Part shown: piece after piece, positions 51,901-64,000 of the stretch | Layout: each line of letters opens with the position of its first letter | Position numbering within the stretch: position 1 is the stretch's first letter | From: Tigriopus japonicus | Lineage: Eukaryota; Arthropoda; Copepoda; Harpacticoida; Harpacticidae | Assembly: GCA_010645155.1 (NCBI GenBank) | Contig: CM021319.1 | Location: 1,140,939-1,204,938, forward strand | Length of the DNA: 64,000 nucleotides | Reading direction: 5' to 3' | Position numbers and translations under genes: made by a program | Notes under the pieces: model-generated | Told to the model about the DNA's origin: nothing | The model's database searches: none | Seen by the model: only the letters and a program-made list of their open reading frames with translations

Positions 51901-52161
51901 CCTACAAACTCCCTGGGGTCTTTGTGGCGGTAAGAAGCTTTCTTAAATGGAGACGAATAAATCAGACATTCTTGGAGGGAAGGATGCAAAACTGACTTTG
52001 AGAGTTCTTGGTTCAATTCCAGATGCGACATTCCAATATTCGGCGAGTGCTCTTGAAACGGGTGTCGCTGAACACAACGGGTACTTACCGATGTGAGGTC
52101 ACGGCCAAAAGTAATCCTGGATTCGATTCCAAAAATCTCCAAGCCAATATGGTTGTTTTAG
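48895..52161 (+). CDS. Beaten-path (Beat) family immunoglobulin protein, 5' part
   Basis: Beat proteins are arthropod cell-surface or secreted Ig-domain proteins used in axon guidance; they bind Side-family receptors. Three + strand exons fit: 48895-48934 (signal peptide MIKTLLVLFSAIQ, phase 1), 51703-51929 (phase 0 at its end) and 52023-52161 (phase 1 at its end). Together they encode one V-type Ig domain: the first Cys in AVLECAFGL, the invariant Trp and Beat-typical SVKWYH followed by REFYSFQPS, and the second Cys in GTYRCEVTA. The second Ig domain and any membrane anchor should lie further 3'. None was recognised up to 61 kb, so the gene is either incomplete here or has a long intron. A small gene sits inside intron 1. 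Confidence 0.8.
50207..50794 (+). CDS. Small multi-pass membrane protein, unknown
   Basis: A single open frame of 195 aa from the ATG at 50207. It has about four hydrophobic segments: around residues 30-55 (YFWFWITLSGLNLALNFVTL), 68-90, 108-132 (LSVGLVLEVLICVCGIILLA) and 146-180 (WIIFMLFLGTVGTVVITCSI). The termini are short and polar. Cysteines are frequent. No named family is recognised; tetraspanin is unlikely because the CCG motif and large second loop are missing. It lies on the same strand inside intron 1 of the Beat-like gene. The ATG is preceded by ttaattttag, so an upstream non-coding exon is possible. Composition and length argue for a real gene. Confidence 0.65.
   Translation: MSSSMADQNQFELNLKIVPLNPRHPEEDPVYFWFWITLSGLNLALNFVTLVLACLFWNECELPFSTYALSSGLWGTFLSLFKLVQSISARFCNYPKETMTHICCHPVRLSVGLVLEVLICVCGIILLATCYPDWTLNGRCSSYLVHWIIFMLFLGTVGTVVITCSIGCFIGVHLICLVLKWRGKYQLVTGTNTSA
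51703..51929 (+). CDS. Beat-like exon 2 (Ig, first half)
   Basis: Acceptor cgttttcag and donor gtaaga. It encodes WCEGLEITHFNVPRFV through TYKLPGVFVA, including the first Ig cysteine and the WY of strand C. Confidence 0.85.
52023..52161 (+). CDS. Beat-like exon 3 (Ig, second half)
   Basis: Acceptor caattccag and donor gtaatt. It encodes VLLKRVSLNTTGTYRCEVTA through NMVVLG, completing the Ig domain with its second cysteine. Confidence 0.85.
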
Positions 52162-55100
52162 GTAATTGTGATGATTTAGTCGTGAGCGGAAGTTTGGACC
52201 GTTGGATTTTTTTCGATCTTAAAGCCTCAAAATAGTAACCACTTTCTTTTTGTTTTTCATGTGATATTTTAATGGGTTCTAATCGCTATGGTTTAAAGGG
52301 GGAGCATCTGACAAAAAAATGTAAAAGTGCTCTTAAATTATAACTAGCAATAAAATCAAATCATGATGATATCATGGCTCTGTTGATAGGATTAAAATGG
52401 TCAATTTTTAAAGCTGTTCTTCCAACAAGGTTGAGAAATGAATATGGCTTGCCTGATTCTAGAAGTTAGGGTCTTCTTATGAACACTTTGTATCTTGTTG
52501 TATCCGGAAATAAGGAAGTCTCAGTCCCACTTCCGGCTACTTCAACGAATGTATTTCCGATTACAAAAAAAACCGATCATTTACAAAGTCTGTATCATGG
52601 TGCGTTTAGAGTGTCGTAATTTTCTAGGAATCAGCTACGATCAAACGTGATTCCAAAGCCATTTATCAAAACCTGTATTGATTTTCTGTAAACCTTCATG
52701 GGTTTATAACTAACGTCTCAATCTGATTTCTCGTTTAGTTTTGTTGTTTAATTCAGATTTTCGACTTCCAAGGTCTTTAGTTGGAACTGTGAAATTTAGG
52801 CAGAGTCTTCATTGACTTTGGGGTTTCCCACTTCCATTCGCTGCTCATTCATCCATAAGATCAGAGAGATCTCGTTCCCTACTACTACAGCTTGTATTAT
52901 GTCTGACCTGGGAAATGACCAATATATCGAAAACTTTCCTGAGATGATACGGACAAACTCTCCTCAGATTCTCCCCCCTGGAATTTGAGGCCACATTTCC
53001 ACCAAAGTTGGCCATGAACTCGATCAGAATGGACATTAACTTTTCCTCCGAAAACGAGCGTGTAAGGGGGTTTGGTAAAAAAAGCAATTCATTAGATATG
53101 GTCACACTGACGGTCACCCTTTCGGAGGTTGATATCGGTCGAAGGGGTTCAAAATTGAGCCACAAAAATAGTGGCGACAATGTATTGGCAATTGATTTGC
53201 CGAGGTTAGTGAGGAGAACACTGGGCTTTCCGGCTGATCCTCTTCCATCCTCTGCCCTTCATGTTCCCCACTAATCCGGAGGTAATCCCGTCAAATCCTC
53301 TTGTCACACGGTCTATTGTATATGCTATCGGATAGCCCACCACTACACACGAAAAGCCTAACGCAACAAAAACTCACCTTTGACTGGCCGAGTAAGGTCG
53401 GTGGACCTCTTTGGATGGACCTTTTAAGGCTAGGAAAGAGGGCTTTTTGCCGGTTCAAACCTCTTGAGAAGTCCGATGAGGGAGGAAAATTACACTTATT
53501 GGCGATACAGCAAGCAAGCTCAACAATTGTGGTGAGCTAATACAGTCTGACGCCTCTGACAGCTCGAAAGCCTTTTTGAAACCTCATTCAGATTGATTTC
53601 CCTGCAGATTTGCAAATTGGACACGGGAAATCCGGATTATTCATTAGTATGGATTGGACTTAGTCTTCTTGCACCTTTATCCGGTGGTGCACTTAGCATT
53701 TAGCAATGTGACTGGCTTTAGTTGGCAGGATAATAGATGGGCCAAAACTCGCGCCCAATCAATCTTGTTTCATTCTGTTCCACCTGGACAACAGTGGACA
53801 ATCAATCCCAGTTCTCGGGAGAAATCCAAAAAAGTCTCGCGAATGCAGTTCCAAGCACCCTGAAGTGCATTCCAAACTTGCGCTCAACTGCAATTAATAA
53901 GACTACTCGGAATATGCTTTGGCAACGAAGGAAGGAGCATGGAAAAAGGAAGGGTTCCACTTTTCTTCCTGAGCTCGTCAGTATGCTCAAGAGTTGATTG
54001 CGCACCAAAGACTCTCCCTTGGCACCCGAGAAAGGCTAAAACATTCGGGATGATTTGTTGCTCCAACTAATGACTGGCTCGTCTCTAGAGACTTTTCACT
54101 ACAGTGTTCCAGATGAAGATCCATGTATGATTACTTCACGAAATATTGCCCGAGAACTGACGAACCGGATAGTTCAGCTATTATGGTTCAATGATTATCA
54201 AGTTTGCTCCATGGCATCAAAACCAGAGAGAGAAAAGAAGGAGGATAGGGCATGGATGAACCCTGTGTTCTCTCCGAGAGGTGGAGTTGATGGCCAAACT
54301 TGGAAGCGATCCCTAAGGATCTCATCAACATCAGGTTGGGAAGAAGAACGACGAAGATCGAGGTACTGCGCTTTTTTTGGCACTAGGGACCCCAACCTCC
54401 CGACCACCTTACATTAGTATGTTCACCAGTTCCATCCAGGCCTCCATTCTTAAAAGAGAGAGAAAATGAAGTGATCCTTAGAATAATGACAATTTACCCT
54501 AAATGAACTTTGAACAAGTAAACCCAGTTGTTCTTGCCACGAAATCGTGAGTTGTCTTCTTACAGAGTTCTTTGAACGTTATTAGGATTACAACAGCATC
54601 TCTTTTTGTTGAACCAGGGTAATCATCCGAGCCCGGTAAAGGTTTAATATTTTATATCCTCGTTACTCCTTAAAGGTTGGCCGAGAACCAACCAGCAAAT
54701 TTGATGACATTTAACGTTTTCCTTGGAAACTTCTTTTCTTTGGTGGGGCAAATTGTGATTTTCATTTATCTTCGTCTAAACCGAGTCCGAGTCAGCTAAA
54801 TGGTAAGGGCTCTCTCTATCTATGGTTTCATGTTGGCAAATTGATTCTCGCTCGACTCCTGGTCGAGAGATGTCTCTTCGCATTTCGTTACGAAGATCAC
54901 GACCGCCCGCAAATCTTGGGCAACTGTCAAGCCCAAATCGACCCTGGGGACTCATGGACTCCGTTCTTGTCCCACTTGGCCTCTGATCCAACTGGACCAC
55001 CGAGGACGGATCCACGAGAGAAAAGGGATCTTCTTTTTGCCTCTAAGAACTGTCATTGGACATCAAGATAATTTGAGGATAGCTTGCTTCTAGAATACCC

Positions 55101-58082
55101 ATACCCCCCCTCCCCAAAACGAGGAAGTACCATTATTGGAATATATGACCACTGCCAGCCAACAGAAAATTGAACGCCTTCTACCTTACTTGGAGGTAAA
55201 GAAGATGCTCCTCGATCTTCATTTTCATGGAGAGCGGGAAGTTTTCTGGCTGCCAAAAAGGCCATTTCCAATACACGTCTAATCACTATAATTGAAGCAG
55301 GTGCAGAGTAATATCCCTTGCTAAATGATGGATTCTTTCCTCTTGCTTGTAATAAGCTCTCTTTTAGATGAAGGCATTTCTCCTCCCTGAAAGTTGGGGT
55401 CAATTTCTTCTCACTCTATCTTCGCTCACTGCCTCCTCGGCTGCCAAAAAGCTCGTCATACTTGCATAGTAGAGCCCTTCATTCTAGAAAAAAAAATCGA
55501 TGCAAATTAAAAGCATGGCCAAAATAAAAATGCTTCAACAAAAGCAAGGTGTTCTCTATGATTCCTAACCTTTGAAACAGGTAACCTAACATTGCAATGC
55601 TAGGAGAGGCAGGGTAAACGAAAAACAAATTAATTGCTTAACCAATTGTGTAAGCCTGCTCTCTTATGAGAATTTATTTTTCGTTCCCTTTTGTGTTTTC
55701 TATAATTTGTTCAGTTGACCGAGACAAATATTTTTAGGCAAAGAAACACAGATAAAGAATGGCAAAGGACAAGCAGACGAAAGCGATGTAAGAACATACA
55801 GGCTACAGCTTACTAAGGCACTATTTTCTCCTCCCCTCAAAAGTAAATCAACGAATCCTTGTGCATTGGCAACCTATTTAATACATTTTGTGTTCTTTCT
55901 CTAAAGTGTATTATTATGCGTTACAAATTGGTCGTAGAAAAATAGCCCTAAAAGAAAAGAAAAATATCCGCAGTCAATACTCTGTTGTTAAGAAGAACTC
56001 TGTTACATCTAGCTGCTCACTTGGCTCTCCTTACTTTAGGAGGAGATGTCGACTTAATCTCTAGAGAAATTGCAGGGCAAATTCAATATTGCCGAAGAAG
56101 GCTTTCTAGTCGGTTAGGATCAACTTGCACTGGCCATTTTCGACGGTTTCCATTAGAGACAAACCTTACAAGCTTACGACATTCGGAGATACCAAAGAAG
56201 TTAGCAGGGTCAAACGTACTTTTTGGTCAGTTAAAAGAGAGACCTCATTTCTTCAGCCTTTTTGTTCCACTTTGAAAGGATTGCATTGCATGCCTTTTTT
56301 TCCATGTGGAAGTATGGGAGTCAACCAGTCAGAGGACGAGATTGCACATCGAACGTGGAGTTAGTCTTAGCACGAAAAAAACAATCTGGAAAGGCTGTTT
56401 CTACAGAAAAAACCCTCTGAAGATCTTCACATTAAGGGGGCTTCAATAGCAAGGCACCAGCAACCTTTGTAACCTTTTTCTGTCTGTCAAATTGTAGTCG
56501 TTGTTGGTGATGGAGGCTGCGGTGCTTTTACTTGCTTTATTGACAGTTTTTGCTCACTTCGGGTACACGAAATCCTCCTCTTGTGGAGGAACGACCTCGT
56601 GGTCGCTCAAAAGGCCAACAAAGGCCACTACTCTTGACACTCAATAATGCCTTTCCACAGAAATTGATAAATTGCTTTGCATTCAATATTGAAAGTCAGA
56701 AAAGGTAAATGGATGCGCTGATTCTTGCTCAACAAAAGATTTTTTGATCGCAAGGGTTTTGGAAAGTTTGCCATCTAAAAATGACATTGTCCGCTATCTA
56801 AATCCTTCAGTTCTTGTGTTCTTTACTTTTTTGGGTGAGTGGCAAACTCTCATTAGTTAGCACAGATTTAGCTTAGCAAATTGACTGCGCTCGTTATTGA
56901 AGAGAGAACAAACAGGGATTCTGTCACATGTAACGGAAATCCGCTTTGACAAGGAGAACCCATAAGAGTCAGTCAACGACCCAACCTCAACAGCAGGATT
57001 CCCTTTCCCCTCAAGCATCTAGAGGAAACGAGAGAAAGTGAGGCCGTAATACTGGTCGAATATAGACATTTCTAAAGCAGCCTGTCTTTTAATAAGCCAC
57101 AGTTCCTAGTTTTATGTAGGTGACGAACTCCTCGGTTTCATATTAAAAGACGGGTTAGGAAAAGTCTTTTTCAGTCATGAGAGTTGCCACGAAAATGCGA
57201 CTGGTCATCGGGATAAGTTGGGCAACGGAGCTAGAGGTTTTGATTCCTTGCTTGAAATAGGATCGTCTTGCTAAACATGTGATGGGGGAACCAAAGTTTG
57301 AGGTACATTACAGCTTGGAGTAGGAAGGAAAACACTAACATTGCTTCAAAAAGGACAGAGAACAACGCATTTACAGGGTTCTTTGTAAGAAAAAGCGTGA
57401 AAAAATTTAACTCTTTAGTCCTTAAAGTCACTAAAAGATACGTAAAAACCGAGTGAAAGTAACCTAAAATGACAAATGAGCAAAAATACATTTGATCATG
57501 TCTTGAGAGTTGTTAAAGGGATTCCTAAACATATTTAGATACTTTGCAAACCCAATCAAAAGTACATTGTAGAATCGATCATTTTCACAAACATCCCAAC
57601 ATCTAAAGCAACTGATTGGTGTATATTAATATTATGATGGAAAAGACCATTACACACTTTCACTGTCCTTGTTAGAAACAAATCCTTTATGAATGAAAAC
57701 CTTTTATCTTGGTAGAAAATGGTTACAGGAATCAAGTTTTTTTGTGCTCTCTCATAGCCTGATGGAAAACGAGTTACAATTAAAAGTTATTAAAACCTAG
57801 AAAGAGGATATGTACACAGAGGGGAAAAAGTTGGGTTTTCTGCATCGCAAAAATTTTAAAGAGTAAACAAACAAGCTTTTAAGCTCTCCTTTACCGCAAG
57901 TGTTCATCTGACTTTGGCTGACTTACATCATGAAACATCTGGATACGGATGGGAACAATCTATAGCTTGGCAAGGGTCAACAAGTAACAGTTTTCAGCTG
58001 TGCTTGAAAGTTTGCAAGCAATTTTAAGTAGATTTTCCAAATCTCAGGTTTGCCAATACGACTTCAATCTGTTAGTCATAAT
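52162..58082. other. Presumed Beat-like intron or intergenic, no gene recognised
   Basis: Several modest open frames on both strands (for example 54055-54417 and 55053-55403) have no family motif or coherent splice partners. Composition between 52.8 and 55.5 kb is less AT-rich than the flanks, so undetected short exons cannot be excluded. Confidence 0.4.
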
Positions 58083-59316
58083 TAGGGCCCGGATTTGAAC
58101 TTGAAAAATTGATCAATTAATTTTTCTATTTTTTGCAAAATTCAAGTTTTTTGGCTTTTGGGGAAAATGTTCAAGTTTTTTTTGACATTTTCATTGAAAA
58201 AAGACTTTTTACTCAATTTTTGGGTTAAAATTTGGTAAGACTCAATTATTTTGGGTGTTTCTTGATTTTTTAACTTTTTTCAAAAAATGAAGAATCGGCT
58301 CTCTCGACATTTTTTTTACGTATTGACTTGAAATTCTATTTCCATGCTTTGACAGGATTTTTTTTGCTAAGGATTTGCTAAATTTCTTTTAAAAAGTGGT
58401 TGTTCACATGCTCTGCCACATCACAGTCTAGGATCAAAAACAACAAGTTGGTGGTTGTAACCCAAACCTGTGCTTTTCCAATAGTACTCCCAAACCTGTG
58501 CTTTTCCAAAACTACTCCCAAACCTGTGCTTTTCCAAAACTACTCCCAAACCTGTGCTTTTCCAAAAGTACTCCCATACCTGTGCTTTTCCAAAAGTACT
58601 TTTTACTAAAAACAAACTGGTTATGAAAAATGTTAACCTCTTGAAAACATTTTTTATGGCATAAACCACTCCCGAAGTCACAAACAACCTTTTTTGGCAA
58701 CTCTGATGACATTTCTTAAACATTTATACCATCCCTAATTAACTAGTCAGGCAAATTGGCAAAAGGAATATAAATTTTTCCCCAACAAATCACTGCACAA
58801 AGAAATGTTTTCCAAACAATTTAAAAAGCAAGTGTTACCTGTATTTGAAAGCATTTCAAAAAGTTAATCTTCTAACTTAATCTCTGCCCATTCCTCCAAT
58901 ACTAGACCTCTTTTGATAAAGTAATTGATTTACAACAAAATTAACAATGAAGTTTTCTGTGCTAGCCAGAGGATTCACTGCACTATTCGTCTACTGTAAT
59001 ACATTTTCCATTTATTTTCAAGAAAACGGATAGCCAACCTTCATTTCAGCCCAATTTCACCTTAAAATTTGTATATTAAGGCTCCATTTTTACCTCAAGC
59101 ACGTATTTTTCAACTTCTTACTGATGTTTTAACGTCAAAATATTCAGATTTTCCTTACTTTTTCCAAATTGAAGTCAATTATTTTATGGTTTTGATAAAT
59201 TATTTTATGATTTTAATCAATTATTATATGATTATATGATCAATTGTTTTTCGATTTTGATCAATTTTTAAACCAATTTTTTGGCCAAAAATAATCAAGT
59301 TCAAATCCGGACCCTA
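58083..59316. mobile_element. hAT-like element with 8-bp duplication
   Basis: A 1234-bp element with ends TAGGGYCCGGATTTGAACTT, inverted at both sides, and flanked by the perfect 8-bp direct repeat GTCATAAT (58075-58082 and 59317-59324). The interior is AT-rich with ATCAATTNTTT motifs in both halves and a 28-bp tandem array. It has no transposase. Confidence 0.85.
58464..58604 (+). repeat. 28-bp tandem repeat
   Basis: Five copies of a 28-bp unit containing ACCTGTGCTTTTCCAAAACT and ACTCCCAA, inside the 58083-59316 element. The copies are nearly identical, which implies recent expansion. Confidence 0.9.
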
Positions 59317-59324
59317 GTCATAAT

Positions 59325-61064
59325 ATAGGGATTAAAAAGGTTTGCACCCAAGTCTGACTGAGGATGCTTTATATAGCCATTTGAAGTAAGATGGTGCTCT
59401 GAGAAAGTTAATCTGCAGATCTGGCAAAAAAGGCCGCTCAGCACTTGGCAACTCTGGTACCAGTTATGGGTCCTCTGAGCTTTCTGCCTTGAAACAGATT
59501 GGTGCTTAGTTTAGTTTGAGGTAGCTGAAAATGAAAAACATCCAGCTTGAAAAATTGAAGAGCTTGATAGCTTGGGAAATCCCATCAGTATGTTTAGAAT
59601 TACAACTTGATGCTCAGAACATTTTTTCCCTCTCTAGTTATTAATCTTTAAATGATGATTACTTACTTTTTTATTGGTGACAAATCCACAATACATGATT
59701 TGACTCATCTTAGAAACAGAAAAAAAACTGATGTGCCACACTTAAGTTGTTTCACCTGATTTGGGTATTGGGATTGTTCTTCCAAAATTTGCCATTCAAA
59801 GTAAATTGCTGGTAATGTTTTGTTTTTGGACGCCCATCCATTAGGAGCACATAGGAGCATGTTGCATTACTGAAGATTAGCTTGATTATGCTTGGTTGTC
59901 AACAAATGAATTTTTCGCCAACAATTACATAGAGAACAAAAAGCAATCATTACCTGGCGTACTTGATCATCTTAATGTTTTATAAGAAGAATGGGACAAA
60001 GTACAAATGTAATCTGCCTGATGGCGAGCACGCGATCAAGATTTTAAGTATTTTTTTTAAATTTATTTGCAAGAGTTTGCAATAATTTTACAAAAGTATT
60101 TGTTTAGAGTTTATAGAACTTTTAAGATCACTTCCTAATTGTTCAAGTTCCATGGAACAGGATATCAATTTTCAGAAAGGTGTAAAACCTCAAAATTTTA
60201 GATTTTTGGCCAAATTTTCAACTCAATTGCCAAATAGAGACTAAAAAGCAATGACCTGAGCTGATTTGGCTAGAAATGTTCTAACTAGGCACAAATATAT
60301 TCACCTAAACTAAGCTAGGAATTAGAATCATCTTGATTAGGAAATTGACTTTTTGAGAAGGGACAAAAAGTAAAGTGTACGAGTAGCATTCAATCCTATT
60401 TGCAAATCTGAGAAATTTTATGAGGACAATGAAACTTTTATTGATCTAGAAAGGTATATACCATTTTCTGATTCCGTTGATATCACACTTGGTCAAGTCA
60501 TTGCTGATAAAAATATACTGCAACAAATCAATTCAATATTATTTATGGTCAAAATACAAGTGAAGAAACCCACGTCAATTTAACAGTTTTGATTAAATAT
60601 GAGCTTAATTTGGGTTTTGGCTCAAATGTGTCTTTTCATTTCTAAATTTGCCTGAAATATTGCCTCTTTAGACCCAGATCGAAAATAGATTGGAAATTGA
60701 ATTTTTCGCTGTACTTGCAGTATGAAATTTAAAAAACAAAAGTGTAAACCAAGAGCAAATTCACTTTCTCTGAAAAAATGATTATGAAAATTACAAGAAA
60801 TGCTAAATTTGTTCAAATTGATAATGCCTTTTTTGGAGCTCACCCTGTTTGGCTCAACCTTATTTTTTTTTGACCACATTGACCAAGATGTGGCTCAACA
60901 ACCTTTTATTGAGCTGTGGCCATTTTCAAATGGCAAAGAAAGTAAAGACACATCTTCGAGACTCGTCAATGATGTAATATGACATGGTCGAGCCTAATAA
61001 TATCGACTTAAGTTTCTAAATATGTTGACCGTTGAGTGAAAGCCCAGTACATCAGCCATCCTGC
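59325..61064. other. Downstream region of the ABC transporter gene
   Basis: AT-rich. The only notable item is a minus-strand AATAAA at 60905-60910, about 155 nt past the transporter stop, which could be its poly(A) signal. Confidence 0.45.
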
Positions 61065-63281
61065 TCATTTTAGGCCCACTCTAGAAACCATAAAAAGGCA
61101 TCCAAAGAAAAAGATGGCACTCCCAGCCGTTGGCAAAACTATGGCTTTCCAAAGGCCATTGACAAATATTGTGTTGTTAAGAATGATGTTCTTCATGATG
61201 TCACAAGCAAATGTGGTGGGGATCATGGCTGATATCACTTGAAGCACTTCAGGCATTGTTGATCTTGGCCATAGAATCCCGGAGACTATAAATGCGGGCA
61301 TCACCACCGCCATTCCCACCTGGATCACTTGGTCCCTGGAACTACATAACGAGCAAATAAACACGCCCATAGCCATTCCGCAACAAGCTTGAAGGAAGAG
61401 CAGAAAACCCGCGAAGACTAGCACTCCTATTGAAGTCGTTGGAAACAACACGAGAACCAATATCAACGATGAGACCAATTGAACCATGACCACAACGAGT
61501 TGGCAAAACAATTGAGTGAAAATGACAGCCGAGAAGGGCACCCTGCACACAAAATCTCGGAGCAGCAGCCCTGCTTCCTTATCCGTCATCAGCTGATCAG
61601 CTGTTAAAGCCATAGGAAGAAGATTCAGCAATAAGGTCATCATACCGGGAAACATTAGCTCTGAAAGGTCATAGTCTTGGTGTCTAAACTCAGGATTGAG
61701 GGAATGAATCGCAATTCCGGGCGAGGTGATGGTCTTTACAAGTTGCTCCAAGTGACACGATTCGCCGTATTGGATGAAAAACTTTTGAAGACCAAATAGA
61801 AGGTTCTCACGTAATGAGGCAAATACTTTGACATTTGAAGCGTCCGTGTGAACAAACATCCTGGTATGACTTAAGATATCATCTTCAAGGGTGTTGTCCG
61901 TGTCGACAAGAGTGGCAATTCTCTGTTCAAGTCCTACAGAAAAGTCGGATGGAAATCTGACAAAGCCATGGGTTTGGCCAAGAACGACCGATTCCTTGGC
62001 CTCTTCAAAGGATTTGAAATACTTTAAACTGAAGATATGAGGATCCAGATTATCTATAACATGGCACGAAACATCTTCACCCAAGGTGAACTCTCTTCGC
62101 AAGACCATTTGAAGGCTCATGGCGAGACACGTCAGATTAGTTCTTTGTTGCGGGCAACATGCACTTTCTTCGTTCACGATTCCTAAGTCTAGACCATGCA
62201 AAGGTCTTCCGATGCAAACAAGAAACATGAGATAAGTCAGAAGTGGTAAAATCGCTTGAAATGACAACAGAACCGTGTGCCTTTGGAGAATCTTCATATT
62301 CTTGAGAATGAGAGGATTCAATACACTTCTGAATGAGGGATTAGCAACGGGCTCATTCCGTTCTTCACTTGGTTCAATTTCTTTGGATGAAGCTAAGGTT
62401 GAACCATGCGACAAGGGCTCGAGTTCAAAAGCACTGCCACTCTCAATGGAAAGTCTTTCTGACGATGAATGCGGAATCTCATCCAAGCAAAGGTCCAGAA
62501 ATATCTTTTCTAGAGATGTTTCATGACGTTGGGCCATTAATTGCGTGGGATCGTCTTCCAGTAGGATTCGCCCATCCCTCAAAAATCCCACCTTTGAAGC
62601 GGATGCGACTTCTTGCAAATAGTGTGTGGTGATGAGGACAGTGGTTCCACTTGATGCCAAAACATTCAACTCGGTCCAGATCGCTCGTCTTAGTAGTGGA
62701 TCCACACCAACAGTTGGCTCATCGCTTCAAGGCAAGAAGAGGTGATAATGATGCAGACAGACATCCCTCTGTCTGGTAGTTATGGTTCATACTTACAGAA
62801 TCAATAACCGAGGATTATGAACCATGGCACAAGCCAAGGACACGCGTCGTTTCTGGCCTCCGCTCATAAAACCTATCTGACGTTTATCCAAGCCATTTTG
62901 ATTCAGATCGAGGAGTTCCAAAACGGTTGTTACTCGTTGTTCCAAATCCTGAACGTTGAAGATCTTTCCATAGTAATGAAGAATCTCTCTTGGATTGAAA
63001 AAAGCGTGGACTGACAACTCCTGTGGCATGTATCCAACAGTGGGTCCGGGAATCCCTAGGTGTTTATCGCCCGGATTTTGCCCGGCAATGCGGACGCTCC
63101 CGGAATCTGGTTGCTGAAGATCCAAGCAACATGACAAAATAGAAGTCTTTCCACTGCCAGAAGGTCCAACCAAACCGTAGATTGTCCCTTGATCAACATT
63201 TAGTGAGACACCTTTCAAAGCTGAGAATCTTTTCTTACCACGCCCATAAGACAGACACACATTATCAAACACAATATCCAT
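61065..63281 (-). CDS. ABCH-type ABC half transporter
   Basis: A half transporter with an N-terminal ATPase domain and a C-terminal membrane domain, the order of the G/H subfamilies; arthropod ABCH members export lipids or xenobiotics. Minus-strand exons are 62797-63281 (donor gtaagt) and 61065-62724, joined in phase 2 to give 714 aa. The ATPase domain has Walker A GPSGSGKTS, Q-loop YMPQE, signature MSGGQKRRVSLA, Walker B LLILDEPTVGVDP (split by the intron) and the H-loop in ITTHYLQE. About six membrane segments follow (for example LMFPGMMTLLLNLLPMALTA and QVGMAVVMPAFIVSGILWP). SGILWPxxxMP, then PTTFACD, is typical of ABCH. The ATG at 63281 is the first in frame; the frame continues a few codons upstream, so a 5' non-coding exon is likely. 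Confidence 0.88.
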
Positions 63282-64000
63282 TTCTTTATGTTCCAATAGT
63301 TAGTCAATTCCGAAAGATGATTGAGCTCTTTTGAGTGACTTGAAATTCGACAAGTGAAAGTGTGTGGCCTGAAAATCGAGATTACTGACACGCGATTTGC
63401 GGAATTGAACTTTGTTATCATGATAATTGCCAACGTGTTTTAAGAGGTATGATTTTGCCGTTCGTTGATAACAGTAATCCAAGAATGGGCCCCAAGTTCA
63501 TTATCAAGTTTCTTTTTAAATCAATGCTACTGACATGTGTTTGATAGTTGATTGTTAAAGATATCGGTATGCTTTTTTTGGCTTGAAGTAGTGATGTGAA
63601 AACAACTATTCGAGTCAAGGCAAGTAAATAATATCGTCAGTTTTACTTTTTTAGAACAAGGAGCAGCTAATAGTACAAAAAGTCAGGGTATTTTGAAACG
63701 AACTCTCGTTTCGTTCGTTGTTTGGTCTCTAGCCCAAAATTAGTAATCATTATTGCTCGGTTCGATATGTTTCGTCGTGATGAGACTCGTTGAAAAGGCT
63801 TTCTTTTAAACAAAACATGTTTTTGTCATTAACAATCTTAATTAGCACTCATAATCACTAACTTATAGGGCACCACTGCGAAGGCCATAATCCTTGATCT
63901 AAATACACAGAAATGAGAACCCCTTTCCGTTTTGTGTTTTCCGCAAGGTGAAAATCAAATGTCCATCAAGGAAAGTTGAGAAAATTCATTTCCTCGAGTG
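63282..64000. other. Upstream of the ABC transporter
   Basis: Non-coding. On the minus strand a branch-point-like TTGACTAAC lies about 30 nt before the first ATG, consistent with an intron ending in the 5' UTR. No other feature seen. Confidence 0.4.

Noticed and set aside
53008..54417. Cluster of 70-120 codon ORFs downstream of the Beat-like exons, considered as a second Ig domain
   Set aside because: None has the Cys...Trp...Tyr-x-Cys Ig pattern or phase-compatible splice sites.

Overview
This is eukaryotic, intron-containing nuclear DNA, most likely from an arthropod and plausibly a crustacean (copepod-like). The evidence is an ABCH-type ABC transporter, a Beaten-path-type immunoglobulin gene, GT..AG introns that stay in phase, and dense non-coding sequence with SINEs, LINE fragments and many TIR (terminal inverted repeat) elements. 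The species is inference only. Two assembly gaps (runs of N) are present.

Layout. ETHE1 (mitochondrial persulfide dioxygenase) lies on the + strand in six exons from 1916 to 47710. Its intron 3 (9.7 kb) and intron 5 (33.5 kb) carry most of the window. Intron 5 contains three complete host genes on the opposite strand: TYW2/TRMT12 (18130-20544), an HMG-CoA reductase whose whole coding region is one exon (21378-24170), and a predicted secreted Apple/PAN-like plus kelch-repeat protein (44525-46212). Downstream of ETHE1, a Beat-type immunoglobulin gene starts on the + strand (exons at 48895, 51703 and 52023; the 3' part is not found). A small multi-pass membrane protein is nested in its first intron (50207-50794). 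The right end holds an ABCH-type half transporter on the - strand (61065-63281).

The rest is a mosaic of mobile DNA. Several non-autonomous TIR elements can be delimited to the base by target-site duplications: 114-499 (TA), 4581-5048 (8 bp), 10091-11401 (10 bp), 11654-12982 (8 bp), 15761-16770 (8 bp), 40285-41418 (4 bp), 41461-41600 (TA) and 58083-59316 (8 bp). Further palindromic or foldback elements lack a clear duplication (5980-6542, 17624-18058, 29793-30394). Several have arms or cores made of short tandem repeats (15, 17, 24 and 28 bp units). There are two tRNA-derived SINE families, three 5'-truncated LINE pieces, one mariner-like and one Tc1-like transposase pseudogene, and a short MITE carrying the ends of that Tc1-like element.

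Functionally the genes are unrelated housekeeping, developmental and transport genes: sulfide oxidation, tRNA-Phe modification, mevalonate synthesis, a secreted kelch protein, axon-guidance-type adhesion, and lipid or xenobiotic export. The striking feature is architectural: genes nested in introns on the opposite strand, and introns packed with hairpin-forming elements.
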